A DNA stretch of 64,000 bases. It comes from Phycisphaeraceae bacterium (GTDB lineage: Bacteria > Planctomycetota > Phycisphaerae > Phycisphaerales > UBA1924). Positions 16,382 to 25,494 of this stretch are shown here, one piece after another. Numbering within the stretch: the first letter of the stretch is position 1; every line of letters begins with the position of its first letter. Location: assembly GCA_019636515.1 (NCBI GenBank), contig JAHBXI010000001.1:434001-498000 (forward strand), in the 5' to 3' direction. A program made the translations under genes and the position numbers. The notes under the pieces are model-generated. The model was not told the origin of the DNA. It made no database searches and worked only from the letters and a program-made list of their open reading frames with translations.

Positions 16382-17149
16382 GTGGCGCTGAACCGCTTTG
16401 ACCTGTACACGATCTGCGTCCAGGACGTGGCCGGGGCGGCACGGTTCCTGGCGGCGGTGCATGGCGGATCGCCCAGGGATCTTCGGGAGGATTTTTCTGG
16501 GGCCGCGGGGATCTGCGGGGCCTGGGTTGCGCTCGACCCCGCCGCGCGGGCCATCGCGGTGGACCGTGATCCCGAGCCGCTGCGGCACGCGCCCGGGAAT
16601 CCGCGCATCACGATCGTGCGAGGGGACGTGCTCGAGGTGGGGTCGAAGGCCGACGTGATCGCCGCGCTGAATTTCCCGATCGGGTACTGGCACACCCGGG
16701 CCGAGTTGATGCGGTATCTGTCCTTGTCTCGACGCCGTCTGCGCCCGGGCGGGGTGCTGGTTGTGGATTTGTACGGAGGGGCCGGCGCGTTCCAGCCTGG
16801 GATCTCGACGCGGCGGCTTCGCGGGCCGTCGGGGGAGCGGATCCTGTACGAGTGGGATCAGGAAGATGGCGATGAAGTCACCGGGATGGTTCACAACGCG
16901 ATCCACTTCCGCGTGACGACCCGAGGGGGCCGGACCCGGGTCTTCCGCCGGGCGTTTGAGTATCACTGGCGGCTTTGGTCGATCCCTGAACTGCGCGACG
17001 CGATGAACGAAGCGGGTTTTACGTCGGTCGAGGTACACGACCGGCTGGGGGATGCGGTCGATTCGGACGGACGTCTGCACGTTCGGCCGATGGGCGCCGA
17101 CGACCGGCTGGATGAGGAATGGGTGGTCTACGTGACGGGCCGGTGCTGA
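16382..17149 (+). CDS. Class I SAM-dependent methyltransferase
   Basis: The protein has a Rossmann-like methyltransferase core. The motif I region is degenerate: LREDFSGAAGICGAWV. An acidic residue follows in IAVDRDPEPL, then ITIVRGDVLEV. LRPGGVLVVDLYGG is a typical motif III strand. The downstream half (RAFEYHWRLWSIPELRDAMN) resembles the substrate-facing region of small-molecule methyltransferases. Length is 255 from GTG 16382; an ATG six codons earlier is possible. It follows the epimerase gene by 39 bases but has its own box. The substrate cannot be told from the sequence. Confidence 0.8.
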   Translation: MALNRFDLYTICVQDVAGAARFLAAVHGGSPRDLREDFSGAAGICGAWVALDPAARAIAVDRDPEPLRHAPGNPRITIVRGDVLEVGSKADVIAALNFPIGYWHTRAELMRYLSLSRRRLRPGGVLVVDLYGGAGAFQPGISTRRLRGPSGERILYEWDQEDGDEVTGMVHNAIHFRVTTRGGRTRVFRRAFEYHWRLWSIPELRDAMNEAGFTSVEVHDRLGDAVDSDGRLHVRPMGADDRLDEEWVVYVTGRC

Positions 17150-17199
17150 TGGACGGGAAAACCCGAGGCCGACGGCGAGCGTGTCCGATGGGAATCCGG

Positions 17200-17205
17200 T
17201 AGGCT
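17200..17205 (+). promoter_or_regulatory. -10-like box TAGGCT upstream of the BNR-repeat gene
   Basis: TAGGCT lies 62 bases before ATG 17268, which instead has its own GGAGAA. This gene therefore looks leadered, in contrast to its neighbours. Confidence 0.3.
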
Positions 17206-17267
17206 CGTTCTTCCTTTTGATCGTCACTGGTCAGGACCCGCACCGACCCCCGCCGGAGAAGTTCACC

Positions 17268-20200
17268 ATGCCCGTCGTTCGCCCTGTGAGCATCGCCGTG
17301 TACGCGCTTGTGATCGCCGCCTCGGCGGCCGTTCTTGCGGCAACCTCATCGCCGATCCTCGCGGCCGGGGTGTCCATGCCGCCGCCGACCGAGGCGGGGT
17401 CGAGCGGATCGGCCGGGCAGCCGCTCCCCCCCGGCAGCGTGCGGGGCGACAAGCCCGCGGAGAAGAAGGCCGAGCCTCCGGAGACACCGGACAACAAATC
17501 GGGAGAGGGCGCGGCAGGGGATGCATCCCCGCCGGAGGACCAGGCCCCCGCGGCCGAGCCGCGGGTCAAGGCGGGAACGTTCGGGGCGGTCTCGGCGCGT
17601 TCGCTCGGCCCGGCGCTGACGTCGGGGCGGGTCGCGGACATCGCGGTGAACCCGAAGAACCCATCGGAGTTCTACCTTGCGGTGGCCTCCGGGAACGTCT
17701 GGAAGACAACGAACCACGGGACGACGTTCACGCCGATCTTCGATTCCTACGGGTCGTTCTCGATCGGTTGCGTGACGCTGGACCCGAACAACCCCAACGT
17801 GGTGTGGGTGGGAACGGGTGAGAACAAGAGCCAGCGGTCGGTGTCCTTCGGAGACGGGGTGTACCTGTCTCGGGATGGCGGGAAATCGTTCCGCAACGTG
17901 GGGCTGAAGGAATCGGCGCATGTGGGGATGATCCGGGTGGACCCGCGCGATTCGAGGATCGTGTACGCGGCGGCGATGGGCCCGCTGTGGCGGGACGGCG
18001 GTGATCGCGGCTTGTATCGGACGACCGACGGCGGAGAGACGTGGGAGCGGATCCTGCACATCAGCGACCAGACGGGCGTGAACGAGGTTCACCTCGACCC
18101 TCGCGACCCGGACACGCTGTACGCGACGGCCTACCAGCGGCGTCGGCACGTCTGGACGCTCATCAACGGCGGCCCGGAGGGGGGGATTCACAAATCGACC
18201 GACGGCGGCCGGACGTGGCGAGCGATCAACAGCGGCCTGCCGGGGGGGGACCGCGGCCGTATCGGTCTCGCGGTCTCGCCGGCGAATCCGGACATTGTTT
18301 ACGCGATCGTCGAGGCGGCGGAGAACAGCGGCGGGGTGTACCGTTCGCGTGACCGGGGGGAGACCTGGGAACGCCGCAACGGGTACATGTCCTCGAGCCC
18401 GCAGTATTACAACGAACTGTTCGCGGACCCGAAGAACCCCGACCGTTTTTACACGGCGGATACGTACGCGCACGTATCGGACGACGGGGGGGCGACGCTG
18501 CGTGCCCTTTCGATCGCGGACGTTCACGTGGATTTCCATGCGTTCTGGATAAACCCCGACAACACCGACCACGTGATCGCGGGCTGCGACGGTGGCCTGT
18601 ACATCACGTACGACCGGGTCGCGTGGCGGCACGTGACCAACCTTCCGGTGACTCAGTTCTACCGCGTGGCGGTGGACAACGCCGTGCCTTTTTACAACGT
18701 CTACGGGGGGACCCAGGACAACGCGACCATGGGGGGTCCCTCGCGGACGCTCGACGCGGTGGGGATCGCCAACGAGCACTGGTTCGAGACCGTCGGTGGT
18801 GACGGTTTCGAGCCGGCGATTGACCCGACCGACCCGAACATCGTCTACAGCCAGTGGCAGCACGCGGGGCTGATCCGGTTTGACCGCGCTTCGGGCGAGC
18901 GGGTGGACATCAAGCCGCGTGAGAAGCCCGGGGAAGCGCCGCACGTATGGAACTGGGACACGCCGCTGATGATCAGCCCGCACCGCCACACGCGGCTGTA
19001 CATCGCGTCGCGGGTGCTGCACCGCTCCGACGACCGTGGTGATTCGTGGACCGTGATCAGCCCCGACCTGACGCGAGGGCTGGACCGCAACCAGTTGCCG
19101 GTGCTCGGGAAAATCCAGAAGCCCGACGCGGTGGCCAAGCACATGTCCACGTCGATCTACGGCAACAGCGTCTCGCTCTCGGAATCCCCGCTGGTCGAGG
19201 GCCTGATCTACGTCGGGACCGACGACGGGCTGGTACACGTGACGGAGGACGGCGGGACGACGTGGAGGAAGATCGAGACGTTCCCGGGGGTGCCGGAGAT
19301 GACGTACGTCTCGGAACTGGAGACTTCGCGGCACGTGGCGGACCGGGTCTACGCGTGCTTCGACAACCGCAAGAACGGGGACTTCACGCCGTACGTGCTG
19401 CGGTCCGACGACCGCGGCGCGACGTGGACCTCGATCGCGGGGGACCTGTCCCCGCGGGACATCTGCTACAGCGTGGTCGAGGACCACGTGAACCCGGACC
19501 TGCTGTTCATCGGGACCGAGTTTGGGTGCTACGGGACGATCGACGGGGGGAAGCGGTGGCTCAGGGTCTCCGGGGTCCCCACCATCGCGGTGCGTGACCT
19601 TGAGATCCAGCGTCGCGAGAACGACCTGGTGATGGCGACGTTCGGCCGCGGGTTCTACATCGTGGACGACTATTCGCCGTGGCGGCACGCCTCGGAGGAA
19701 CTGCTCGACAAGCCGGTGCATGTTTTCCCGATCAAGGCGGCTCTTTCGTACGTCCAGGGGGCGAGGATGGGTGGTGGACGGGGCTGGTCGGGGGCGACGT
19801 ACTTCGCCGCGCCCAACCCGACCTTCGGGGCGGTCATCACCTACTGGCTGAAGGACAAGGTCACCTCCCGCAAGGAACGGCGCAAGGAATCCGAGAAGAA
19901 GGACGACTGGACGTACCCGACGATCGACGAGTTCCGGGCCGAGGACCGGGAACTCGAGCCTCGGGTCGTCGCCACCATCCGGGACTCCTCGGGGGCGGTG
20001 GTTCGGCGGATGTCGGTGCCGAGGGACTCGGGGGTTCACCGCATCGCCTGGGACCTTCGCCACCACGACACGTCGCCGGTGTGGGGGAGCGACATCCCCG
20101 CGTGGAACGAGCGGGGGTCTGGCCAACTGGCTCTTCCCGGCCGCTACAGCGTGCGGCTTTCGAAGATCGTGGACGGGGTGACCGAGGACCTGGGCGTGGA

Positions 20201-20726
20201 AGAGTTCTTCGAGGTCGTGGACCTGAATATTTCACGGATGGCCGCGACGGGGGATGCCCGGGCCGAGAAATTCGCGTTCGAGAACAAGATCGCCGACCTC
20301 CACCGGGCGGTCCAGGGGGCGATCCGCTTCACCGACGAGGCGCAGGAGCGGGTGGGCCGCCTGAGAAGGGCCGCCGCGGTCACCCCGGCGATGGATCCGG
20401 GGGTCCTGGCGGATCTGGAGTCGCTTCGCCACCGGCTGATCGTGTTGCGGGATGCACTCCGGGGCGATCCGACGCTTGACCGGAGGCTGGTGCCAAGCCC
20501 GATCAGCATCTCCGAGCGCGTCTCGAACTCGTTGTACAGCCTGCGGTCCTCGACCCAGCCGCCGACCAGGACGCAGCGCGAGCAGTACGGGTACGCGTGC
20601 GACGAGTTCGAGCGGGCGCTGGAAGCGGTCAAGGCGATCGCGGGCGACCTGGCCTCGCTCGAGAGGCGGTTCGATGATTCGGGCTCGCCGTGGACCACGG
20701 GGCGGATCCCCGAATGGAGGCGGTAA
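17268..20726 (+). CDS. Large exported BNR/sortilin-like beta-propeller repeat protein
   Basis: This 1152-residue protein has a signal peptide or N-terminal anchor (VSIAVYALVIAASAAVLAA) and a low-complexity Pro/Glu/Ala linker to about residue 110. A repeat region follows in which Asp-box motifs recur: TTNHGTTF, SRDGGKSF, TTDGGETW, STDGGRTW, SDDRGDSW, TEDGGTTW, SDDRGATW. These alternate with DP-N/R-x-P turns such as LDPNNPNVVWVG. The pattern is that of VPS10/sortilin and BNR exo-enzyme propellers, probably two propellers. A C-terminal part (about 890-1150) has a strand-rich domain and then helices. Activity is unknown. The ATG at 17268 has GGAGAA seven bases upstream. It is likely periplasmic or surface-exposed. 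Confidence 0.88.
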   Translation: MPVVRPVSIAVYALVIAASAAVLAATSSPILAAGVSMPPPTEAGSSGSAGQPLPPGSVRGDKPAEKKAEPPETPDNKSGEGAAGDASPPEDQAPAAEPRVKAGTFGAVSARSLGPALTSGRVADIAVNPKNPSEFYLAVASGNVWKTTNHGTTFTPIFDSYGSFSIGCVTLDPNNPNVVWVGTGENKSQRSVSFGDGVYLSRDGGKSFRNVGLKESAHVGMIRVDPRDSRIVYAAAMGPLWRDGGDRGLYRTTDGGETWERILHISDQTGVNEVHLDPRDPDTLYATAYQRRRHVWTLINGGPEGGIHKSTDGGRTWRAINSGLPGGDRGRIGLAVSPANPDIVYAIVEAAENSGGVYRSRDRGETWERRNGYMSSSPQYYNELFADPKNPDRFYTADTYAHVSDDGGATLRALSIADVHVDFHAFWINPDNTDHVIAGCDGGLYITYDRVAWRHVTNLPVTQFYRVAVDNAVPFYNVYGGTQDNATMGGPSRTLDAVGIANEHWFETVGGDGFEPAIDPTDPNIVYSQWQHAGLIRFDRASGERVDIKPREKPGEAPHVWNWDTPLMISPHRHTRLYIASRVLHRSDDRGDSWTVISPDLTRGLDRNQLPVLGKIQKPDAVAKHMSTSIYGNSVSLSESPLVEGLIYVGTDDGLVHVTEDGGTTWRKIETFPGVPEMTYVSELETSRHVADRVYACFDNRKNGDFTPYVLRSDDRGATWTSIAGDLSPRDICYSVVEDHVNPDLLFIGTEFGCYGTIDGGKRWLRVSGVPTIAVRDLEIQRRENDLVMATFGRGFYIVDDYSPWRHASEELLDKPVHVFPIKAALSYVQGARMGGGRGWSGATYFAAPNPTFGAVITYWLKDKVTSRKERRKESEKKDDWTYPTIDEFRAEDRELEPRVVATIRDSSGAVVRRMSVPRDSGVHRIAWDLRHHDTSPVWGSDIPAWNERGSGQLALPGRYSVRLSKIVDGVTEDLGVEEFFEVVDLNISRMAATGDARAEKFAFENKIADLHRAVQGAIRFTDEAQERVGRLRRAAAVTPAMDPGVLADLESLRHRLIVLRDALRGDPTLDRRLVPSPISISERVSNSLYSLRSSTQPPTRTQREQYGYACDEFERALEAVKAIAGDLASLERRFDDSGSPWTTGRIPEWRR

Positions 20727-20763
20727 AGGGTCTGGCTCCCGGCGTTCCATGCGTATCGAGTGG

Positions 20764-20769
20764 TACACT
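20764..20769 (+). promoter_or_regulatory. -10-like box TACACT abutting the ABC ATPase start
   Basis: TACACT ends seven bases before ATG 20777. There is no Shine-Dalgarno sequence in the interval. Confidence 0.45.
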
Positions 20770-20776
20770 GGGCGTT

Positions 20777-21553
20777 ATGACCGAGACATCGCCCTTGCTT
20801 TCGGTGCGGGGGTTCAGCAAGACGTACAAGGACTTTGTCGCGGTACGGGACCTTTCGCTGGACCTGCACCCCGGGGACATCATGGCCCTGGTGGGGCACA
20901 ACGGGGCCGGGAAAACGACGACGCTGCGGGCCGTGTGCGGGATTCTCACACCCAGCGCGGGAACGATTGTCATCAACGGGCACGACCTGGCCGCCGACCC
21001 GATCGCGGCCAAGTCGGCGATGGCGTATGTTCCCGACGATCCGCGGCTTTTCGATGCGCTGACGGTCTGGGAGCACCTGAGATTCGTGGCGTCGGCGTAC
21101 GGATTGCGCGGGTGGGAGCCCGCGGCCGAGCGGCTGCTGGAGGACTTCGAACTCACGCCGAAGAGGGACCGCCTGACGATGGAACTCTCCCGGGGGATGC
21201 GGCAAAAAGTCGCGGTGGCGTGCGCGTACCTGCACGATCCTCGGGTGATCCTGTTCGACGAGCCCCTGACGGGGCTGGACCCGCCCGGGATCCGCCGGCT
21301 GAAGGATTCGATCACACGGCGCGCGGGGGAAGGGGCGGCGATTGTGTTTTCGTCGCACCTGCTGGGCGTGGTCGAGGACTTGTGTACGCGAGTGCTCATC
21401 ATGTCGCGCGGGGCGGCGAGGTTCTCGGGGACCATCGCGCAGGCCCGTGAGCGGTTCGCGGGCGGATCGGGTCATGCCACGCTCGAGGATGTGTACTTCT
21501 CGGCGACGGGCGGGGACGATCCCCGCGACGGGGAGCGGGAGAACCCGTCGTGA
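20777..21553 (+). CDS. ABC transporter ATP-binding protein
   Basis: This is the nucleotide-binding subunit of an ABC exporter. Walker A is GHNGAGKTTT, the signature motif is LSRGMRQKVA, and Walker B with the catalytic Glu is VILFDEPLTGLDPPG. The H-loop His is in IVFSSHLLGVVEDLC. Length is 258. It resembles the CcmA/NatA type that pairs with a single large permease. The stop overlaps the permease start in a GTGA, so the two are translationally coupled. The ATG at 20777 is preferred to longer in-frame starts because of the adjacent TACACT box. Confidence 0.93.
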   Translation: MTETSPLLSVRGFSKTYKDFVAVRDLSLDLHPGDIMALVGHNGAGKTTTLRAVCGILTPSAGTIVINGHDLAADPIAAKSAMAYVPDDPRLFDALTVWEHLRFVASAYGLRGWEPAAERLLEDFELTPKRDRLTMELSRGMRQKVAVACAYLHDPRVILFDEPLTGLDPPGIRRLKDSITRRAGEGAAIVFSSHLLGVVEDLCTRVLIMSRGAARFSGTIAQARERFAGGSGHATLEDVYFSATGGDDPRDGERENPS

Positions 21554-23229
21554 CGGCGGCGCCACCCGATTCCAGGCAGGGTCCTGACCGGTCGGTTCTT
21601 CCGAGGGGGCTGCGCCGGCTCATCGTGCTGCGGTACCGGGGGACGATGCGGCGGATGCTGTTCGGATCGGGGAAGCAGCGTGCCTTCGGGCTGCTGGGCC
21701 TGGGGTTGATGTCGCTGTACCTGATCCCGACGATCGCTTCGGGGCGATCTCGGAGCGGGCATATCCCGACGGATCAGGCGCTGCTTTGGCTGCCGGTGTT
21801 CGTGGTCCTGATCGTGGCGGTTCAGGCGGCGTTTCGGGGTCGCCGGTCGGGATTTTCGTTTCTGCCCTCGGAGATTGACCTGGTGATCCCGGGCCCGTTC
21901 TCGCGGCGGCAACTGCTGGTGTACCAGTTGGCGTACCAGTCGGGGCCGACGATCCTGATGGCGGCGTGGCTGGCCGCGTTCGTGCGGAGCGAGGGGACGT
22001 ACCTCGCGACGGTGCTGGGAATCGCGCTCACGGCCCAGTGCGTCATGGTCGGCGGGGGGATGGTCGCTTGCGGCGCCGGCTGGCTGCTGGCTCGACGCGG
22101 GTGGCCGCTGGCGGTGGCGAGCGCTTCGACGCTGGCCGTGGTCGCGTGGGTGGCGTGGCACGCCGAGGACTTTCCGGCGACGGCTCCTTCGCTTTGGCTC
22201 GACTGGGCGACGCGGGTTCGGCGTTCCGAGGTGATCGAGGCGTTGTGCCTGCCGCTGCTGGCTCACGCGCGCACGATGGTCGCCGCATCGACGCTCGACG
22301 CGCTGCCCTGGGCGGCGGCGGCGCTGGGTGTCAACGCGGGCCTGGCCGCGGCGCACCTGGCGCTTGACCGCAGCGAGATCGAGTCGATCGTGTCGAGCAG
22401 CCAGAAGCGGATCCGGGCGCAACAGGCCGCCGCGCGTATGGGAGCGCTGATGGTGACCAATCCGGGGGCCGGCTCGAGGTGGCGCCTGCCGTTGCCGCCG
22501 CGGATGGGCGGGGTCGGCCCGTTGATGTGGCGGCAGTGGCTTACGGTCTACCGGGGCCTGGGGCCGATCACGCTGGGGATCGTCGCGACGGCGCTGATGG
22601 GCATCCCGGCATGGGTCATCAAGTTCCTTCCAGTGGAGTCCATACCGGCGATGTTGATGGTGGTGCTGCCCGCGGTGTGTTTCGCCTTGTCCCTGCTGAC
22701 ATCCTGCGACTTTCGCGGCGACCTTGACCATATGGCGTGGCTCAAGTCCCTGCCGCTGACGCCGTCGGCGATCGTGGCCGGGCAGACGGCCTCGTCGGCG
22801 GTCGTGATCGTGCTGGCGGTGACGCTGGCGGCGGCGGGGGCGTGCCTGGGGTCGGGGAGCGGCTCGGTGTGCCTGGTTGCGGCGGGTGTTCTGGCGGGGT
22901 GCGTTCCGATCGCGGCGGCGCTGATCGTCATCGAGAACACGGTGTTCCTGGTCGCGCCCACGCGTCCGATGACTCAGCAGGCGGCGGGCGGGTTCGATCC
23001 GAGCCGGGTCGGCCGTCACTTCGTGGTGACGATGTTCAAGATCGCGTGCATCGGGGGGACCGCGGTGCTGGCGGGGGCGCCGGTCGGCCTGATTCTCTGG
23101 GCCGGTGGCGGAGTCGTGGCGGCGAGCGTGGCGGGGTGTGGGGTGCTGGCGGGGGTCGTGGGGCTGCTGTTTTTCGCCTGCGTCAGGGCGTTCCGGGCGT
23201 TTGACGTATCGGCGGACCTTCCCGCGTGA
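21550..23229 (+). CDS. ABC exporter permease, large multi-spanning
   Basis: This 559-residue membrane protein has about a dozen hydrophobic segments, for example LLWLPVFVVLIVAVQAAF, ILMAAWLAAFVRSEGTYLA, VVIVLAVTLAAAGACL and AAGVLAGCVPIAAALIV. The arrangement fits the putative ABC-exporter family in which one permease subunit carries many helices. It contains FLPSEIDLVIPGPFSRRQLL near residue 100, a feature of such export permeases that work on unknown substrates. The GTG start overlaps the ATPase stop. No substrate-binding protein is present, consistent with export. Confidence 0.82.
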   Translation: MTAAPPDSRQGPDRSVLPRGLRRLIVLRYRGTMRRMLFGSGKQRAFGLLGLGLMSLYLIPTIASGRSRSGHIPTDQALLWLPVFVVLIVAVQAAFRGRRSGFSFLPSEIDLVIPGPFSRRQLLVYQLAYQSGPTILMAAWLAAFVRSEGTYLATVLGIALTAQCVMVGGGMVACGAGWLLARRGWPLAVASASTLAVVAWVAWHAEDFPATAPSLWLDWATRVRRSEVIEALCLPLLAHARTMVAASTLDALPWAAAALGVNAGLAAAHLALDRSEIESIVSSSQKRIRAQQAAARMGALMVTNPGAGSRWRLPLPPRMGGVGPLMWRQWLTVYRGLGPITLGIVATALMGIPAWVIKFLPVESIPAMLMVVLPAVCFALSLLTSCDFRGDLDHMAWLKSLPLTPSAIVAGQTASSAVVIVLAVTLAAAGACLGSGSGSVCLVAAGVLAGCVPIAAALIVIENTVFLVAPTRPMTQQAAGGFDPSRVGRHFVVTMFKIACIGGTAVLAGAPVGLILWAGGGVVAASVAGCGVLAGVVGLLFFACVRAFRAFDVSADLPA

Positions 23230-23283
23230 AGATCCCGAGCGCGGGCGGGGGGAGGGCGCCGCGCGCACGGTCGGCCGACCCCA

Positions 23284-23289
23284 TACAGT
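23284..23289 (+). promoter_or_regulatory. -10-like box TACAGT abutting the rseP start
   Basis: TACAGT ends seven bases before ATG 23297. Confidence 0.4.
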
Positions 23290-23296
23290 CTTCACC

Positions 23297-25462
23297 ATGG
23301 ATGCGTTGATCTCGTTCCTGGGAACCGCGGTGGACCTCACGCTGGTGATCCTGGGATTCAGCCTGATCATTTTCCTTCACGAACTTGGTCACTTCCTGGC
23401 GGCGAGGTGGGCCGGGATCCGGGTTCTTTCCTTCGCGCTTGGATTCGGGCCGGCGGTCGTGTCGTACCGCACGGGGATGGGGTGGCGCCGCGGCAGCGGG
23501 GAGCGGGAGTATTTTTCGCGGCTTTCCTCCGGGGCTCGCCCGCCGGGAACAGCCCTGAGCCCCACGGAGTACCGCCTGAACGCGCTTCCGCTGGGGGGGT
23601 ATGTCCGGATGCTCGGGCAGGACGACCTGGACCCGGCGTCGGTGAGCGGCGCCTCGGACAGTTACCAGTCAAGCCCGATCTGGAAGCGGATGATCGTGAT
23701 CTCGGCGGGCGTGGCGATGAACATCGCCTCGGCGGCGGCGATCTTCGTGCTGGTGTTCATGATCGGGCTTCGGACGGAGCCGGCGCGGATCGGTGATGTT
23801 GAACCTGGTTCGCCCGCCGCGACGACGGCGGCGGTCAACGCGGGGAGGGCGGGGGCGGGCTTGGGTTCGGGCTCGGCGGGCCTGCAACCGGGTGACGAGG
23901 TGGTGTCGATCAACGGTCGCGCGGCGAATTCCTTCAACGACCTGGTTCTGGCGACGGCGATGGCCCGCCGCGGGGATCCGGTCGTGCTCGTGGTGCGGCG
24001 GGAGGGGATCTCGGAGGACCTCGAGTTTCACATCACGCCCCGGCAGAGCACGACGACGAAACTGCTTGATATCGGGGTGGGGCCGGCGCTGTCGGCGAAC
24101 CTTGCCGAGGCTCGCAACGCGTACCGCCGGTCGATCGGGGTGCAGAACCTGGAGCGGATCGGGCTGTCGGGGGTAACTCCGGGGATGTCGCTGGTGGAGA
24201 TCAACGGGCGCGGCCCGGTGGCCTCGGGTCACGAACTGGATGCGGCGATCCGGGGCTCGCGCGGCCGGCCCGTCGCGTTGACGTTCGCCTCGAAAGATGG
24301 CGGGCGGACGAGCGTGACCCTTCCGACGAGAGCGGAACTGGAACTGGACCTGATCCCCCGCGCCGACGGGAGCGTCTCGCCGCAGCGTCACCTGGCGGGG
24401 CTGACGCCGGTGATGTCGGTGCGCGAGGCACAGGAGCCGGCCTTGAAGCAGGGGATCCGGGACGGTGACATCTTCGCCCGCCTGGGTGAGGTGGAGTACC
24501 CGTCGGTGGCGCGTGGGATGCAGGAGATCAAGCGGCACGCGGGTGGGACGATCGCGGCCGTGCTCTTGCGTCAGGAGGGGGATGGCTGGTCGGAGGTTTC
24601 GCTTGACGTGTCGGTGTCGGGAAAGGGGACCATCGGCTTTTTCGTTGACGAGACGGATGCGACGACTTCCCTGGTATCGCTCCCGCCGGACCTGCTCACG
24701 CCCGCGGTGATGACCGCCAACGGTCGCGCCGGGCCGTTCCGGCCGGCGGCCGCCGGGGTGGTGATGCGTCCGGGATCGAGGATCGTGGCGGTGAACGCCA
24801 ACCCGGCCGGGACGCTGGGCGAGGTTCGCGACTTGATCCGAACGATCGCGGTGTCGGCGCTGGCGGAATCCCGCGAGACGGCGCGGGTGCGGCTGACGAT
24901 CGAGCCGCCACGGCTGGCGGGCGCGCCGAACGAACCCCGTCCGACGCAGGACGTGGACCTGACGATCGGGACGGACGACATCTTCCGGCTGGTGTCCCTG
25001 ACGTGGAGCGCCTCGGCGGGTTCGTGGATCTTCACACCCCAGGAAACGACGCTGCGTGCCGACGGGCCGTTGTCGGCGGTGGGGCTTGGGATCGCCGAGA
25101 CCCACCGCGTGATGATGACGACGTACGTGACGTTTGCGCGGCTGTTCGAGGGAACGGTGAAGGTCGAGCACCTGAAAGGCCCCGTCGGGATCGCGCATAT
25201 CGGCACTCGGCTGGCCGACCGTGGCGTGGTGTGGCTTTTGTTCTTCATGGCCCTGATCAGCGTGAACCTCGCGGTGGTCAACTTCCTGCCGCTGCCGATC
25301 GTGGACGGGGGGCAGTTCATCTTCCTTGTCATCGAGAAGGTTCGCGGCAGGCCGCTGCCGATCCCCGTGCAGAACGCGGTGGCGCTGGCGGGGTTGCTGC
25401 TGATCGGCTCGGTGTTCCTGATCGTCACGTTCAACGACATACGCTCGCTCATCGCCCCGTGA
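23297..25462 (+). CDS. rseP: Site-2 metalloprotease RseP-like, with several PDZ-like domains
   Basis: RseP cleaves membrane-embedded anti-sigma factors and signal-peptide remnants. The first helix has the zinc motif HELGH at residues 28-32 in IIFLHELGHFLAARWAG. The third zinc ligand lies in the C-terminal helix NFLPLPIVDGGQFIFLV. Between them are PDZ-like modules: GLQPGDEVVSINGRAANSF, GVTPGMSLVEINGRGP, GIRDGDIFARLGEVEYPS and VMRPGSRIVAVNANPA. At 721 residues it is far longer than E. coli RseP (450), the extra length lying in the periplasmic region. It may start a unit with the hydrolase 32 bases downstream. The start is set by the TACAGT box and the family N-terminus. Confidence 0.92.
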   Translation: MDALISFLGTAVDLTLVILGFSLIIFLHELGHFLAARWAGIRVLSFALGFGPAVVSYRTGMGWRRGSGEREYFSRLSSGARPPGTALSPTEYRLNALPLGGYVRMLGQDDLDPASVSGASDSYQSSPIWKRMIVISAGVAMNIASAAAIFVLVFMIGLRTEPARIGDVEPGSPAATTAAVNAGRAGAGLGSGSAGLQPGDEVVSINGRAANSFNDLVLATAMARRGDPVVLVVRREGISEDLEFHITPRQSTTTKLLDIGVGPALSANLAEARNAYRRSIGVQNLERIGLSGVTPGMSLVEINGRGPVASGHELDAAIRGSRGRPVALTFASKDGGRTSVTLPTRAELELDLIPRADGSVSPQRHLAGLTPVMSVREAQEPALKQGIRDGDIFARLGEVEYPSVARGMQEIKRHAGGTIAAVLLRQEGDGWSEVSLDVSVSGKGTIGFFVDETDATTSLVSLPPDLLTPAVMTANGRAGPFRPAAAGVVMRPGSRIVAVNANPAGTLGEVRDLIRTIAVSALAESRETARVRLTIEPPRLAGAPNEPRPTQDVDLTIGTDDIFRLVSLTWSASAGSWIFTPQETTLRADGPLSAVGLGIAETHRVMMTTYVTFARLFEGTVKVEHLKGPVGIAHIGTRLADRGVVWLLFFMALISVNLAVVNFLPLPIVDGGQFIFLVIEKVRGRPLPIPVQNAVALAGLLLIGSVFLIVTFNDIRSLIAP

Positions 25463-25494
25463 CGCCCGGGCGAACTCCGCGGTGAACCCCTCGC

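Noticed and set aside
15038..17227. 729-codon minus-strand frame
   Set aside because: It overlaps the epimerase and methyltransferase genes and has Arg/Pro/His-rich shadow composition.
17346..20126. 926-codon minus-strand frame
   Set aside because: It is a shadow of the BNR-repeat gene: Arg/Pro/Val-rich, no family resemblance and no start signal.
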